Source: UBA11606 sp964513285 (lineage in GTDB: Bacteria > Actinomycetota > Acidimicrobiia > Acidimicrobiales > Aldehydirespiratoraceae). From it: a stretch of 64,000 nt of DNA. Below are positions 52,481 to 60,669 of this stretch, one piece after another. Every line of letters starts with the position of its first letter. Positions within the stretch are counted from its first letter, which is position 1. The notes beneath the pieces were generated by a model that made no database searches, had not been told where the DNA came from, and saw only the letters and a list, made by a program, of their open reading frames with translations. The translations under genes were made by a program, and so were the position numbers. The DNA lies in NCBI GenBank assembly GCA_964513285.1, contig CAZEML010000001.1:28303-92302 (forward strand). Direction: 5' to 3'.

Positions 52481-53354
52481 TGGGCTCGGGAAGGGGCTCA
52501 GTTCCCTGATCCCGGCCGACGTGGAAGGCGATGGCGGCAGCTTCCGCGATGTCGGTGTCGATGAGGTGGTGCCGAACCGCTACCAGCCCCGGGATCACTT
52601 CGACGAGGAGATGCTCTCGTCGCTGGCGGCATCGATCGCCGAGGTCGGCGTCATCCAGCCGATCGTGGTGCGGGCGGTCGACGAGGGGTACGAGCTGATC
52701 GCGGGGGAGCGCCGCTGGCGCGCCGCGAAGCGGGCCGGACTCCCCTCCATCCCGGCGATCATCCGGGAGTCCGACGACCTCTCATCCCTCGAGACGGCCG
52801 TCGTCGAGAACCTGCACCGCCAGGATCTCAACGCACTCGAGGAAGCGGCCGCCTACCAGCAACTCATGGAGGACTTCGCGTTCACCCAGGAGCAGGTTGC
52901 CACGCGCGTCGGCCGCTCCCGCTCCGCGGTCGCCAACACGATCCGTCTCCTGCAGCTGCCGGCGTCGGTGCAGCGCCTGGTGATCGAGGGGCAGCTCTCT
53001 GCGGGGCACGCCCGTGCGCTCCTGGCGACGCCCGACCGCGGGCAACAAGAGGCCATCGCTCGCCGGGTGGTGGATGAGCGCCTCACGGTCCGGGATGTGG
53101 AGGAGCTCCTCCGCGATGACGAAGACGAGACTCCCGAGCCGGTCAGCTCGTCGCCGGTCCCCACACCGGAGTCGGTGGGGGAGACCACCGATCCTGGGGT
53201 CTTGGAGCTGGAGGAACTCCTCGCGGCTCGGCTGGAGACGCGGGTCAAGGTGCAGCTGGGGAAAGGTCCCGGCCGGCTGGTCGTCGATTTCGCCGATTTG
53301 GACGACCTCGAGCGCATCTACCGCGTGATCACGCCCCCAGGGACGGTCGTCTGA
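52461..53354 (+). CDS. parB: Chromosome partitioning CTPase/DNA-binding protein ParB (Spo0J)
   Basis: 297 residues from GTG 52461, with aaggag 7 bases upstream inside parA. The N-terminal SGLGKGLSSLIP is the ParA-activating peptide. PNRYQPRDHFDEE and ELIAGERRWRAAK are the CTP-binding boxes. The helix-turn-helix region FTQEQVATRVGRSRSAVANT binds parS, and the C-terminal VLELEELLAARLETRVKVQL with GRLVVDFADLDDLERIYRVI is the dimerisation domain. ParB loads at parS and slides as a clamp. Its targets are the five sites just upstream of parA. Confidence 0.97.
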
Positions 53355-53376
53355 TCCGACCACCCACCCCCGGCCC

Positions 53377-53385
53377 TGTGGATAA
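53377..53385 (-). promoter_or_regulatory. Perfect consensus DnaA box after parB
   Basis: TTATCCACA on the minus strand in the 87-base convergent gap between parB and cwlM, about 6 kb from dnaA. It could titrate DnaA or be incidental. Confidence 0.4.
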
Positions 53386-53441
53386 CTCTGGGGATTCGTG
53401 GTGGGGGAGCCTGCGGAAAAGCTTGGGGAAAGCGGTGGCAA

Positions 53442-54425
53442 CTACGCCTCACCGAACGTGTGTTCGGGTGCGTCACACCAGGTGGTGAGCGCGTCGGTCA
53501 ATGCCATCGCCAGTGACGTGGTCTGGGCCTCGTCGAGCTCAGCGGCGATCCGACACCACACCGCGGGCATGCGTGTCTCCCGGAGGATCGGAATGCGCAT
53601 GCCGACACCGGGGTGCGGCCCCTCCAGAACCCGGTTCAGCGCCTCGGATACGTGGGCGGCCAGCCCCCGTCCGCCGTAGGAGACGAAGCCGTCGGTCTGG
53701 AAGTACGCCACCGAGGCGTCGTCGTCTGCCCCACTGAGGCCCAGATAGACCGCGCCTTCCCACTCGTTGGCGGTGCGCGCCTGGGTGGAGAGGTCGCGAT
53801 GGTGCAGGGCCAGCACTTCGGCTCCGGTCGATCGAAGCTGGTCGGCGAGCGCCTCTACCAGGTCGCCGACCCCGCCGGCCTGGCCCACGACCAGTCGACG
53901 TCCCGAGAGACCGGTCTGATCGTGGAGCAGTGCGGCTTCACGGACTTCGGCGATGGTCTTGTCGCCCGATCGTCGCCCGGCCAGCCGCTCGAGTGCCGCG
54001 ACGGTGTGCGGATCGGCGACCCCCGAGGCGGTGAGGGCTTGATTGGTCTGGAAGCCGCGGACGGCGCGCTCGGTGTCGGGACCGAAGATCCCGTCGACAT
54101 AGCCCGCGTCGAAGCCGAGGCTGCCCAGGCGCCACTGCAGCTCGGTGACGTCGTCGCCTCGGGTCATCGGCGCTCGGAGATAGAGCATGCGGTCGCCGAG
54201 GCGGAAGTCCGACTCGACCAGCGCACCCCAGGTCTGCATGCCCACGACGCCGTCCTCGATGAGGCGTCGGGAGGCTTGGAAGCCGCGGACCGCGAGCACG
54301 GTGTCGGCGTCGAACACGTCGGGGTCGCCGCCGGCCGTGAAGCCCGTGGCCGCGAGACGCTGGTGCAGCTCGCGCACCGCGTCGCCTTCGTCGCCGGCCG
54401 TGATCGGCAGCCTCTGCTCGGTCAT
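53442..54425 (-). CDS. cwlM: CwlM-like protein: two peptidoglycan-binding domains plus degenerate amidase-3 domain
   Basis: 327 residues from ATG 54425; ATG 54449 adds eight residues. Two PG_binding_1 repeats are visible (DAVRELHQRLAATGF to GVVGMQTWGALV, and DDVTELQWRLGSLGFDAGYV to GVADPHTVAALERL). They are followed by an amidase-3-like fold (RRLVVGQAGGVGDLVEALAD, YLGLSGADDDASVAYFQTDG, SEALNRVLEGPHPGVGMRIP, ILRETRMPAVWCRIA). The first zinc motif, normally His-Gly-Gly, is Gln-Ala-Gly-Gly, so zinc binding and hydrolysis are doubtful. The position between trxA and parB matches mycobacterial CwlM, a regulator of the first step of peptidoglycan synthesis rather than a hydrolase. No signal peptide is seen, fitting a cytoplasmic regulatory role. 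Confidence 0.85.
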   Translation of the reverse strand: MTEQRLPITAGDEGDAVRELHQRLAATGFTAGGDPDVFDADTVLAVRGFQASRRLIEDGVVGMQTWGALVESDFRLGDRMLYLRAPMTRGDDVTELQWRLGSLGFDAGYVDGIFGPDTERAVRGFQTNQALTASGVADPHTVAALERLAGRRSGDKTIAEVREAALLHDQTGLSGRRLVVGQAGGVGDLVEALADQLRSTGAEVLALHHRDLSTQARTANEWEGAVYLGLSGADDDASVAYFQTDGFVSYGGRGLAAHVSEALNRVLEGPHPGVGMRIPILRETRMPAVWCRIAAELDEAQTTSLAMALTDALTTWCDAPEHTFGEA

Positions 54426-54498
54426 CGAGGCGAGGCTATCGGGCTCCATCGGAGCTGATCGGGCAGGACCCGTTGCGCTGGCGCAGGCCGAACGCGAA

Positions 54499-54522
54499 AC
54501 AGCCGACCCGAAGGCCGGCTGT
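54499..54522 (-). terminator. Stem-loop between trxA and cwlM
   Basis: 7-bp stem acagccg/cggctgt around a GC loop, 68 bases beyond the trxA stop on the minus strand and followed by a short gtttcg run. It is a plausible terminator for trxA. Confidence 0.5.
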
Positions 54523-54590
54523 CGCAGGGGATCCCGGTGGGGGAGGGCTCGGGGGGAAGCCGCCCGGAATCCAGAACTCGGTGTGATTGG

Positions 54591-54917
54591 TCAGATGTAC
54601 TCGGCGATGTCGTCGAGCAGCGCCTGCTTGGGCTTGGCGCCCACGATGCGCTTCACCGGCTCGCCGTCCTTGAAGAGGATCAGCGTCGGGATCGACATGA
54701 CCTCGAACCGGCGGGCGACGTCGGAGGCCTCGTCGACGTTGAGCTTGGCGACCTGGAGGGCGTCGCCCTGCTCGTCGGCGATCTCCTCGAGGATCGGGGC
54801 GATCATCTTGCACGGCCCGCACCATTCGGCCCAGAAGTCGACGAGGACCGGGGCGCCATCGGCGGCGACGGTCTCGTCGAAGGTGGTGTCAGAGAGGGTG
54901 GTGACGGCTCCAGCCAT
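54591..54917 (-). CDS. trxA: Thioredoxin
   Basis: 108 residues from ATG 54917; an open frame to 54992 is non-conserved, and an aaagga element precedes ATG 54917. The redox motif is VDFWAEWCGPCKMIAPILEE (Cys-Gly-Pro-Cys), with cis-Pro in FEVMSIPTLILFKDG and a standard C-terminal helix. It is the general disulfide reductant, recycled by the thioredoxin reductase encoded 1.8 kb away on the same strand. It would also be a natural electron donor for the UGA-encoded peroxidase elsewhere in the window (inference). Confidence 0.96.
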   Translation of the reverse strand: MAGAVTTLSDTTFDETVAADGAPVLVDFWAEWCGPCKMIAPILEEIADEQGDALQVAKLNVDEASDVARRFEVMSIPTLILFKDGEPVKRIVGAKPKQALLDDIAEYI

Positions 54918-55040
54918 GGAGGCGGTCCTTTCCTTGTCAGCGCCTCGCTGGCGCTGGTGAGCATCGGTGCCGGTTTCTTCTCCGGCGGACACCCAACATA
55001 ACCCAGAGACCGGCGCCCCTATTCCCGGCCGCGGGGACGG

Positions 55041-56660
55041 TCAGCCGCTGCCGAGCGCGTCGACGGCGAGGTCTCGGGCCGTGCCGTAGTCGGCCTTGCC
55101 GTTGGGCGCACGGGGGACGTCGGCGACGAACACGACCCGCTTCGGTGCCTTGTAGCGGGCCAATTGCCCCTTCACCGAGTCGATGATCGTGGCTTCCTCC
55201 ACGCTCGCTCCGTCCTCCACACTGGCGACCGCGGTGACGGCCTGACCGAACTGGTCGTCGTCGACCCCGACGACGAGGCAGTCGCGCACGCCGTCGACCC
55301 GCTTGACCGCCTCCTCGACCTCCTCGGGGAAGATCTTCTCGCCACCGGAGTTGATCACCTGGCTGCCGCGGCCGAGCAGGATCAAGCTGCCGTCCTCGGC
55401 CACCATCGCGAGATCACCGGGGAACGAGTACGGCTTCCCGTCGATGACCTTGAACGTGCGGGCGGACTTCTCCTCGTCCTTGTAGTAGCCGAACGGCACG
55501 TTGCCGCCGGCCGCGACCATGCCGACCTCGTCCGATCCCGGCGTGACTTCGCGTCCATCGTCGGTGAAGACCTTGGTGTTCACGCCCTGGGTGAACTTGC
55601 CGGTCTCGGTCTCGAGCCCCTTGGCGGTGATCTGGGTGCCCATCGAGCCCTCGCTCGAGCCCATGGCGTCGATCAGCATCACCTGTTCGATCCGGTCGAG
55701 CAGCGCCTGCTTGACCTCGCTGGTCCACATCACCCCCGACGACTGCATGATCTGCACGGTCGACAGGTCATAGGGGCGTCCGTCGTCGCCTTCGTCGATC
55801 GCGGTGAGTAGCGGTTTGGCGAAGGCGTCGCCGACGATCGTCACCGACGTGACCTGATGTCGTTCGATGGTGGACAGCACTTCGTGTGCGTCGAGGCTGC
55901 GGTTGGTGAGGGTGATGACGTGGGCGCCGATCAGGTGCGGGATGAAGCAGCCGAGCCACAGACCAGTGCCGTGCATGAGCGGAGCGCACGGGAGGCTGAC
56001 CGTGGGGGTCGAGGCCGCCGCCGCGCCGTCGACGACCGCTTCGGCGGAGTCGGGGAGGGGCAGGCCGAGGATCGGGAAGGCCGCGCTCGCGAGCCCGGCC
56101 GTCAATCCACCGACGTGGTACATCACGCCCTTGGGCATGCCGGTCGTGCCACCCGTGTAGAGCATGTAGAGGTCGTCTTCGGCTCGCTCCATGCGGGCGA
56201 GTGGCTCGTGGTCGGCGATGACGTCCTCGTAGGGACGAGCGGCCGACACCGAGCCGGCGCCACCGTCGTCGACCTCGATGATCAGCTTCAGATCGGGGAG
56301 CCGGTCGACCACCTTGGCGACCCGATCGGCCAGCGACGAGTGATAGACGAGCGCCTCCGCATCGGAGTTGTCGAGCAGGTACCAGAGCTCTTCGTCGATG
56401 TACCGGTAGTTGATGTTGATCGGCACGCCGCGCATCTTGAGCGCGGCGAACTGGGCCTCCATGTACTCGTTCGAGTTGTACATGAAGAGCCCGATCTTGC
56501 TCTCGTGACCGAGACCCGCCTCGGCGTACGCAGCGGCGATCCGAGCGGCTCGATCGTCGTACTCGGCCCAGGTTCGGGTGAGGTCGCCGTGGCTGATCGC
56601 CGGGTGATCCGGGGTGCGATCGGCGATGGCCTCCCACACGGTGGCGAAGTGCATCTCCAT
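55041..56660 (-). CDS. Acyl-CoA synthetase (FadD-like, AMP-binding)
   Basis: 539 residues. Adenylate-forming enzyme with LYTGGTTGMPKGVMYH (P-loop-like A3), CAPLMHGTGLWLG, DAMGSSEGSMGTQIT (A5), YSFPGDLAMVAEDGSLILLG (A7), GRGSQVINSGGEKIFPEEVE (A8) and the A10 Lys in APNGKADYGTARD. It activates a fatty or aromatic acid to its CoA thioester. The chain length cannot be read from sequence. It interrupts the trxB-trxA pair compared with the mycobacterial order and is probably a later insertion. Confidence 0.92.
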   Translation of the reverse strand: MEMHFATVWEAIADRTPDHPAISHGDLTRTWAEYDDRAARIAAAYAEAGLGHESKIGLFMYNSNEYMEAQFAALKMRGVPININYRYIDEELWYLLDNSDAEALVYHSSLADRVAKVVDRLPDLKLIIEVDDGGAGSVSAARPYEDVIADHEPLARMERAEDDLYMLYTGGTTGMPKGVMYHVGGLTAGLASAAFPILGLPLPDSAEAVVDGAAAASTPTVSLPCAPLMHGTGLWLGCFIPHLIGAHVITLTNRSLDAHEVLSTIERHQVTSVTIVGDAFAKPLLTAIDEGDDGRPYDLSTVQIMQSSGVMWTSEVKQALLDRIEQVMLIDAMGSSEGSMGTQITAKGLETETGKFTQGVNTKVFTDDGREVTPGSDEVGMVAAGGNVPFGYYKDEEKSARTFKVIDGKPYSFPGDLAMVAEDGSLILLGRGSQVINSGGEKIFPEEVEEAVKRVDGVRDCLVVGVDDDQFGQAVTAVASVEDGASVEEATIIDSVKGQLARYKAPKRVVFVADVPRAPNGKADYGTARDLAVDALGSG

Positions 56661-56720
56661 GCGCCGACCCTAGTCAACGCCCTTCGCCGCCTCCCGAGGA
56701 AGCGAAGCGAGTGCTTCGGG

Positions 56721-57686
56721 TCAGGCGTCGTGGAGCGTCTCGAGGTACCGCTCGGCCTCGAGCGCACCCTGGCAACCCGACCCCGCGGCGGTGATCGCCT
56801 GGCGGTAGTAGTCGTCGGTGACGTCGCCGACCGCGAACACGCCCGCGACATCGGTCGCGGTGCGACCCGGGGTCGTCTCGAGGTAGCCGTTCTCCTTCAT
56901 CGCCAGCTGACCCTTGTAGAGGTCGGTGCCCGGGCGATGACCGATGGCGATGAACACGCCGGTGACCGGCAACTCGGACTGCTCGCCGGTCTTGACGTTC
57001 TCGACCTTCACCCCGGCGAGGGAATCGTCGCCCAGATACTCGGTGACGACGGTGTCCCACAGGAACTCGATCTTGGGGTTGTTGAACGCCCGGTCCTGCA
57101 TGATCTTCGAGGCCCGCAGCTCGTCACGGCGGTGGATGATCGTGACCTTCTCGGCGAAGCGGCTCAAGAAGTTGGCCTCTTCGAGCGCGGAGTCGCCGCC
57201 GCCGACGACCGCGATGTGGTGGTCGCGGAAGAAGAACCCGTCGCAGGTCGCGCACGTCGAGAGGCCATGGCCGATGAGCTCGGTCTCGCGCTCGAGGCCG
57301 AGCATGATCGACTGGGCACCGGTCGCGATGATCAACGCGTTGGCCCGGTGGGTGGGCTCGGCGGCATCGGGGTCACCGACCCACACGCCGTAGGGCGCGG
57401 CGGAGAGGTCGACCTTGCTCGCCTTGACCGTCTGGATCTCCGCGCCGAACCGTTCGGCCTGGGCGCGGAAGTTCATCATGAGCTCGGGACCCATGATCCC
57501 GTCGGGGAAGCCGGGGAAGTTCTCCACGTCGGTGGTGAGCATCAGCTGACCGCCCGGCTGGTCGCTGGTGGAGCTCGGCTCGCCCTCGAGCACGAGGGGG
57601 GAGAGGTTGGCGCGGGCGGTGTAGATCGCCGCGGTCAGACCGGCGGGGCCGGACCCGATGATGATGACGTCGCGAACGTCGGTCAT
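56721..57686 (-). CDS. trxB: Thioredoxin reductase
   Basis: 321 residues, the typical size of the low-molecular-weight flavoenzyme. The FAD-binding motif is IIGSGPAGLTAAIYTARANL, the redox pair is in STCATCDGFFFRDH (Cys-Ala-Thr-Cys), the NADPH-binding motif is VAVVGGGDSALEEANFLSRF, and the C-terminal FAD block is GVFAVGDVTDDYYRQAITAA. It transfers electrons from NADPH to thioredoxin. It lies upstream of the acyl-CoA synthetase and trxA on the same strand and downstream of a small membrane-protein gene. Confidence 0.97.
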   Translation of the reverse strand: MTDVRDVIIIGSGPAGLTAAIYTARANLSPLVLEGEPSSTSDQPGGQLMLTTDVENFPGFPDGIMGPELMMNFRAQAERFGAEIQTVKASKVDLSAAPYGVWVGDPDAAEPTHRANALIIATGAQSIMLGLERETELIGHGLSTCATCDGFFFRDHHIAVVGGGDSALEEANFLSRFAEKVTIIHRRDELRASKIMQDRAFNNPKIEFLWDTVVTEYLGDDSLAGVKVENVKTGEQSELPVTGVFIAIGHRPGTDLYKGQLAMKENGYLETTPGRTATDVAGVFAVGDVTDDYYRQAITAAGSGCQGALEAERYLETLHDA

Positions 57687-57774
57687 GTCGAAGCCTTTCG
57701 GGCGACTCGGCGGGAGTCGCGGTCGAGATGTGCGGACCGTAGCGGTAACCCGACCCGAGGTCGGAATATTCGCG

Positions 57775-58170
57775 TCAGGAGAAGAGGCCGTAGCAAACGA
57801 TCACGGTGATGATCAGCAGGTCGACGATGCCGGCGATCGCCAGCGGCCGACTGCTGTTGCGGCGCGAGAGCCACGCGCCGATGCCGAGGATCGAAAACAG
57901 GCTGCCGACGAAGAGGTGGGCGGCCCAGGTGGCGTCGCCGACTCCGGCCCCGATCGGCAGGTAGGCGTCGGCCATCCGGATGGCGATCGTCACGAAGATG
58001 ATCACCGCCGCGACGCCGAGGACCATGATGACCAGGCCGAAGACGAGCGCCCGCAACACCAGGACGGCGTTGTCGGTCGCCATGCGCTTGACCAGATCGA
58101 CCTTGTCGATGATCCAGTCGGTGACCTTGGTCTCCAAGTCCTGCTGCTCGGCGTGCTGCTCGGTGGCCAT
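57775..58170 (-). CDS. Small three-segment membrane protein (holin-superfamily-III-like)
   Basis: 131 residues from ATG 58170. An N-terminal helical, charged segment (QQDLETKVTDWIIDKVDLVK) is followed by three hydrophobic segments (VLRALVFGLVIMVLGVAAVI, HLFVGSLFSILGIGAWLSRR and LAIAGIVDLLIITVIVCYGL). The layout resembles the actinobacterial phage-holin family proteins often found beside envelope genes, but no specific function can be assigned. It lies between the anti-sigma and trxB genes in a same-strand series. Confidence 0.7.
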   Translation of the reverse strand: MATEQHAEQQDLETKVTDWIIDKVDLVKRMATDNAVLVLRALVFGLVIMVLGVAAVIIFVTIAIRMADAYLPIGAGVGDATWAAHLFVGSLFSILGIGAWLSRRNSSRPLAIAGIVDLLIITVIVCYGLFS

Positions 58171-58214
58171 GGGCCGGGAGCCTATCGGCTCGATGCCGAC
58201 CCGGCCCGGGGCGC

Positions 58215-59189
58215 TCAGCTCGGTTCGACGATCCGGAGCAGCTCGACCGCGTCGCAGTCGTCGATCGGGTGCGTCAAGAGCGCGATCGACCCGTCGGTGC
58301 CGCCGACCACGATGACGGTGATCGGAGCGCCGTCGAGTTCGGTCGTGACCAGCTCGATCGAGGCGACCTCGAAGGGGAGGGTGCCGAGGGCGAGATCGAT
58401 CGCGGCGGGACAGAGCTCGGCGAACAGCTCGTCTTCGGTGAGCCCGATGGCGTTCTCGGCATCGAACTCACCCTGGTAGGCGGTGACGATCGAGTCGACG
58501 AGGGCGTCGACGTCGGCAGGCGCCGGGAGGTCGTCGGGCAACACGTCGAGGCGAGCGAAGGGGAGCGGCTCGGCGGCGGCGTTCATGGCATCGTCGCCCC
58601 CGTCTTCGGCGGCCTCGGCGTCTTCGTCCGCCATCTCCTCCTCCGCCGCCATGTCGTCGGCCATGTCGTCGTCTTCTTCGGCCATGTCGTCGTCGGCCGT
58701 CGTCGCCAGCGCCTCGGACTCGGCGGCCATGTCGTCGTCGCCCGAATCGCCGGCGTCGTCGCTGCCGTCGTCGGCGTCGGCGTCGGCGCTGGTGGCCGCG
58801 TCGGTGCTGGCGTCGTCGTCGCTGTCGACGCCGGGCAACGACCGTACGGCGACCACACCGACGGCGAGCAGCACGAACGCGGCCGCGACCGCCATGATGC
58901 GGTTGCGACGTTGCAGGCGTTCGGCGCGGGCCGCACCGGCCGCCATCAGATCGGTGACCTGCTCGGTCGTACCGCTCTCAGCGAGGGCGACGGCCCGGAT
59001 CCGATCGAGGTCGGCGACCGGGATCTCGACCGGCGCGGCGACCGCTTCGATGGCGGCGCGCATCGACTCCGCCCGGGCCAGCAGGCTCGGGTCGCTTTCG
59101 ACGCGCGTGATCTCGGCCTCGGTCGCCTCGCCATCGAGGTACCGGGAGATCAGCTCGTCCACGGAGTCGGGTTCGTCGGTCATGGTCAT
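58215..59189 (-). CDS. Anti-sigma-like single-pass membrane protein
   Basis: 324 residues from ATG 59189, which overlaps the stop of the sigma gene (ATGA). The N-terminal cytoplasmic part begins DELISRYLDGEATEAEI, typical of anti-sigma domains. No Cys-His zinc motif is visible, so this is not a ZAS-type protein. A single membrane segment (RNRIMAVAAAFVLLAVGVVA) follows. Then comes an extracytoplasmic stretch of about 90 residues made almost wholly of Asp, Glu, Ala, Ser and Met, and finally a compact folded domain (about 215-324). The position matches mycobacterial rsmA next to sigM. It probably holds the sigma factor at the membrane until an envelope signal releases it. Confidence 0.8.
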   Translation of the reverse strand: MTMTDEPDSVDELISRYLDGEATEAEITRVESDPSLLARAESMRAAIEAVAAPVEIPVADLDRIRAVALAESGTTEQVTDLMAAGAARAERLQRRNRIMAVAAAFVLLAVGVVAVRSLPGVDSDDDASTDAATSADADADDGSDDAGDSGDDDMAAESEALATTADDDMAEEDDDMADDMAAEEEMADEDAEAAEDGGDDAMNAAAEPLPFARLDVLPDDLPAPADVDALVDSIVTAYQGEFDAENAIGLTEDELFAELCPAAIDLALGTLPFEVASIELVTTELDGAPITVIVVGGTDGSIALLTHPIDDCDAVELLRIVEPS

Positions 59190-59815
59190 GGGTTCTGACG
59201 TTCGTCAGGGGGCGGTTGGTTCCCGGCCAACTCGGATTCCTCACCAGCGGTGGTCGGGTCGTCACCGGCCGCCAGCAGGTCGGCGAGGCGGCCGCGGCCG
59301 CGCGCGATGCGGCTGCGAACGGTGCCGGGCGCGAGGTCGAGGACCTCGGCGATCTCGGCGTAGTCGAGGCCGGCCATGTCGCGCAGCACGACCGGGGCCT
59401 TGAACTCCTCGGGGAGTTCGGCGAGCGCCGCGTCGACGTCGATGCCGGCGGCGACGAGCTCGCTCGGATCACGGCTCTCGCGGCCCGCGATGTAGCTGTC
59501 GTCGGCGTGTTCGTGTTCGGGGAGGCCGGGATCGGGTCGGCGACCACGGCGGCGCAGTTCGTCGAGGGCCGCGTTGGTGGCCACCCGGTACGACCAGGTC
59601 GTGAAGGCGGCTCGGCCGTCGAAGCGGTCGAGGCCCTTCACGATGGCGATCATCGCCTCCTGGGTGGCGTCGAGGGCGTCGGCGTCGTTGCCGGCCAGCC
59701 GTCGACAGATCGCGTAGATCCGCGACTGGTGCTTGCGCAGGAGCTGATCGAGGGCGCGTTGATCTCCTCGCTGCGCGGCTTTGATCAGCCGGAGGTCTTC
59801 GGGATCGGGCGCGAT
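59186..59815 (-). CDS. ECF-type RNA polymerase sigma factor (SigM-like); start codon unresolved
   Basis: Coordinates are the longest stop-free conserved stretch, taken from ATC 59815. The sigma-2 domain is complete (EDLRLIKAAQRGDQRALDQL to ALDATQEAMIAI and FTTWSYRVATNAALDELRRR), and sigma-4 carries LAELPEEFKAPVVLRDMAGL and the helix-turn-helix DYAEIAEVLDLAPGTVRSRI. Only CTG 59788 and the non-standard ATC 59815 are candidate starts before sigma-2. ATG 59653 would delete most of that domain. A GTG at 59839 overlaps the degV stop in the usual GTGA way, but its frame hits TAA (59827-59825) after four codons. The partner is the anti-sigma-like gene overlapping downstream; the neighbourhood matches sigM in mycobacteria. 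Confidence 0.8.
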   Translation of the reverse strand: MAPDPEDLRLIKAAQRGDQRALDQLLRKHQSRIYAICRRLAGNDADALDATQEAMIAIVKGLDRFDGRAAFTTWSYRVATNAALDELRRRGRRPDPGLPEHEHADDSYIAGRESRDPSELVAAGIDVDAALAELPEEFKAPVVLRDMAGLDYAEIAEVLDLAPGTVRSRIARGRGRLADLLAAGDDPTTAGEESELAGNQPPPDERQNP

Positions 59816-59835
59816 GGCGCGACGTTACCCGGCGC

Positions 59836-60669
59836 TCACTCCGGGACGGTGAACGCGTAGCCGACGACCCGCGGGCCGCCGTGGGTGCCGACCACCGGAC
59901 CGATGAGTTCGGTGCGGGCGTTCGACACGTCGGCGACCTCGCCGATGAGGGCGACGAACTGGTCGATGTCGGGTGCTTCGCCGTGCATGATCGCCAGGTT
60001 CTCGATCGTGCCGAACTCGGCGAGCTTGTCGCGCAGCCACACCATCGACTTCTTGCGGGTGCGCTGCTTGCCGGCTTCCTCGACCTCGCCGCTGGAGATG
60101 TCGATCAGCGGCTTGATCGAGAGCATCGAACCGATCAGGGCCTGGGCGCCGCCGATACGACCGCCCTTCTGGAGGTTCTCGAGGGTGTCGAGGGCGCCGA
60201 ACACGTGCGTGCGGCGGCTCATCGACTCCGCTACGGCGACCACCTCGTCGGCGCTGGCGCCGTCGGCCGCGGCCTGCGCGGCGGCGAGCACGATCGAGCC
60301 GAGCCCGACGGTGATCGACTTGGAGTCGAGGATCCGGATGTCGGCATCGAGGGTCTCGGCCGCGGTGACCGCGGACTGCATCGTGGCGGACAGCGCGGCG
60401 CTGAGGTTGATGCAGACGATCGCGGTGGCGCCGGCGTCGAGGTGACGCTGGAAGGCCTCGGCGAAGCGACCCGGTGACGGTGCGGCGGTCTCGGGGAGGG
60501 TGTCGGAGCTGGCGAGCAGCTCGTAGAAGCGGTCGACCTTGAGCTCTTCGCGGTCGGTGTATTCGTCGTCGCCGAAGCGGATCGACAGCGGCACGACCTC
60601 GATATTGAGCGCCTCGACCTCGTCGCCGCGAAGGTCACAGGATGAATCGGTGACGATGCGAACGGTCAC
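59836..60669 (-). CDS. DegV family fatty-acid-binding protein
   Basis: 277 residues from GTG 60669, which overlaps the preceding stop (GTGA). It begins VRIVTDSSCDLRGDEVEALN with the family Asp-Ser-Ser, followed by SIRFGDDEYTD, TAAPSPGRFAEAF and the fatty-acid-binding residues in CINLSAALSATMQSA and ILDSKSITVGLG. The second domain has ENLQKGGRIGGAQALIGSML and IKPLIDISSGEVEEAGKQRT. DegV/FakB proteins bind a fatty acid for phosphorylation by FakA. No FakA is in the window. It occupies the place where mycobacteria have murJ. Confidence 0.93.
   Translation of the reverse strand: MTVRIVTDSSCDLRGDEVEALNIEVVPLSIRFGDDEYTDREELKVDRFYELLASSDTLPETAAPSPGRFAEAFQRHLDAGATAIVCINLSAALSATMQSAVTAAETLDADIRILDSKSITVGLGSIVLAAAQAAADGASADEVVAVAESMSRRTHVFGALDTLENLQKGGRIGGAQALIGSMLSIKPLIDISSGEVEEAGKQRTRKKSMVWLRDKLAEFGTIENLAIMHGEAPDIDQFVALIGEVADVSNARTELIGPVVGTHGGPRVVGYAFTVPE

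Noticed and set aside
59186..59653. Sigma factor starting at ATG 59653
   Set aside because: This would remove most of the sigma-2 domain, which is clearly encoded in frame upstream; the start must lie earlier even though it is not canonical.
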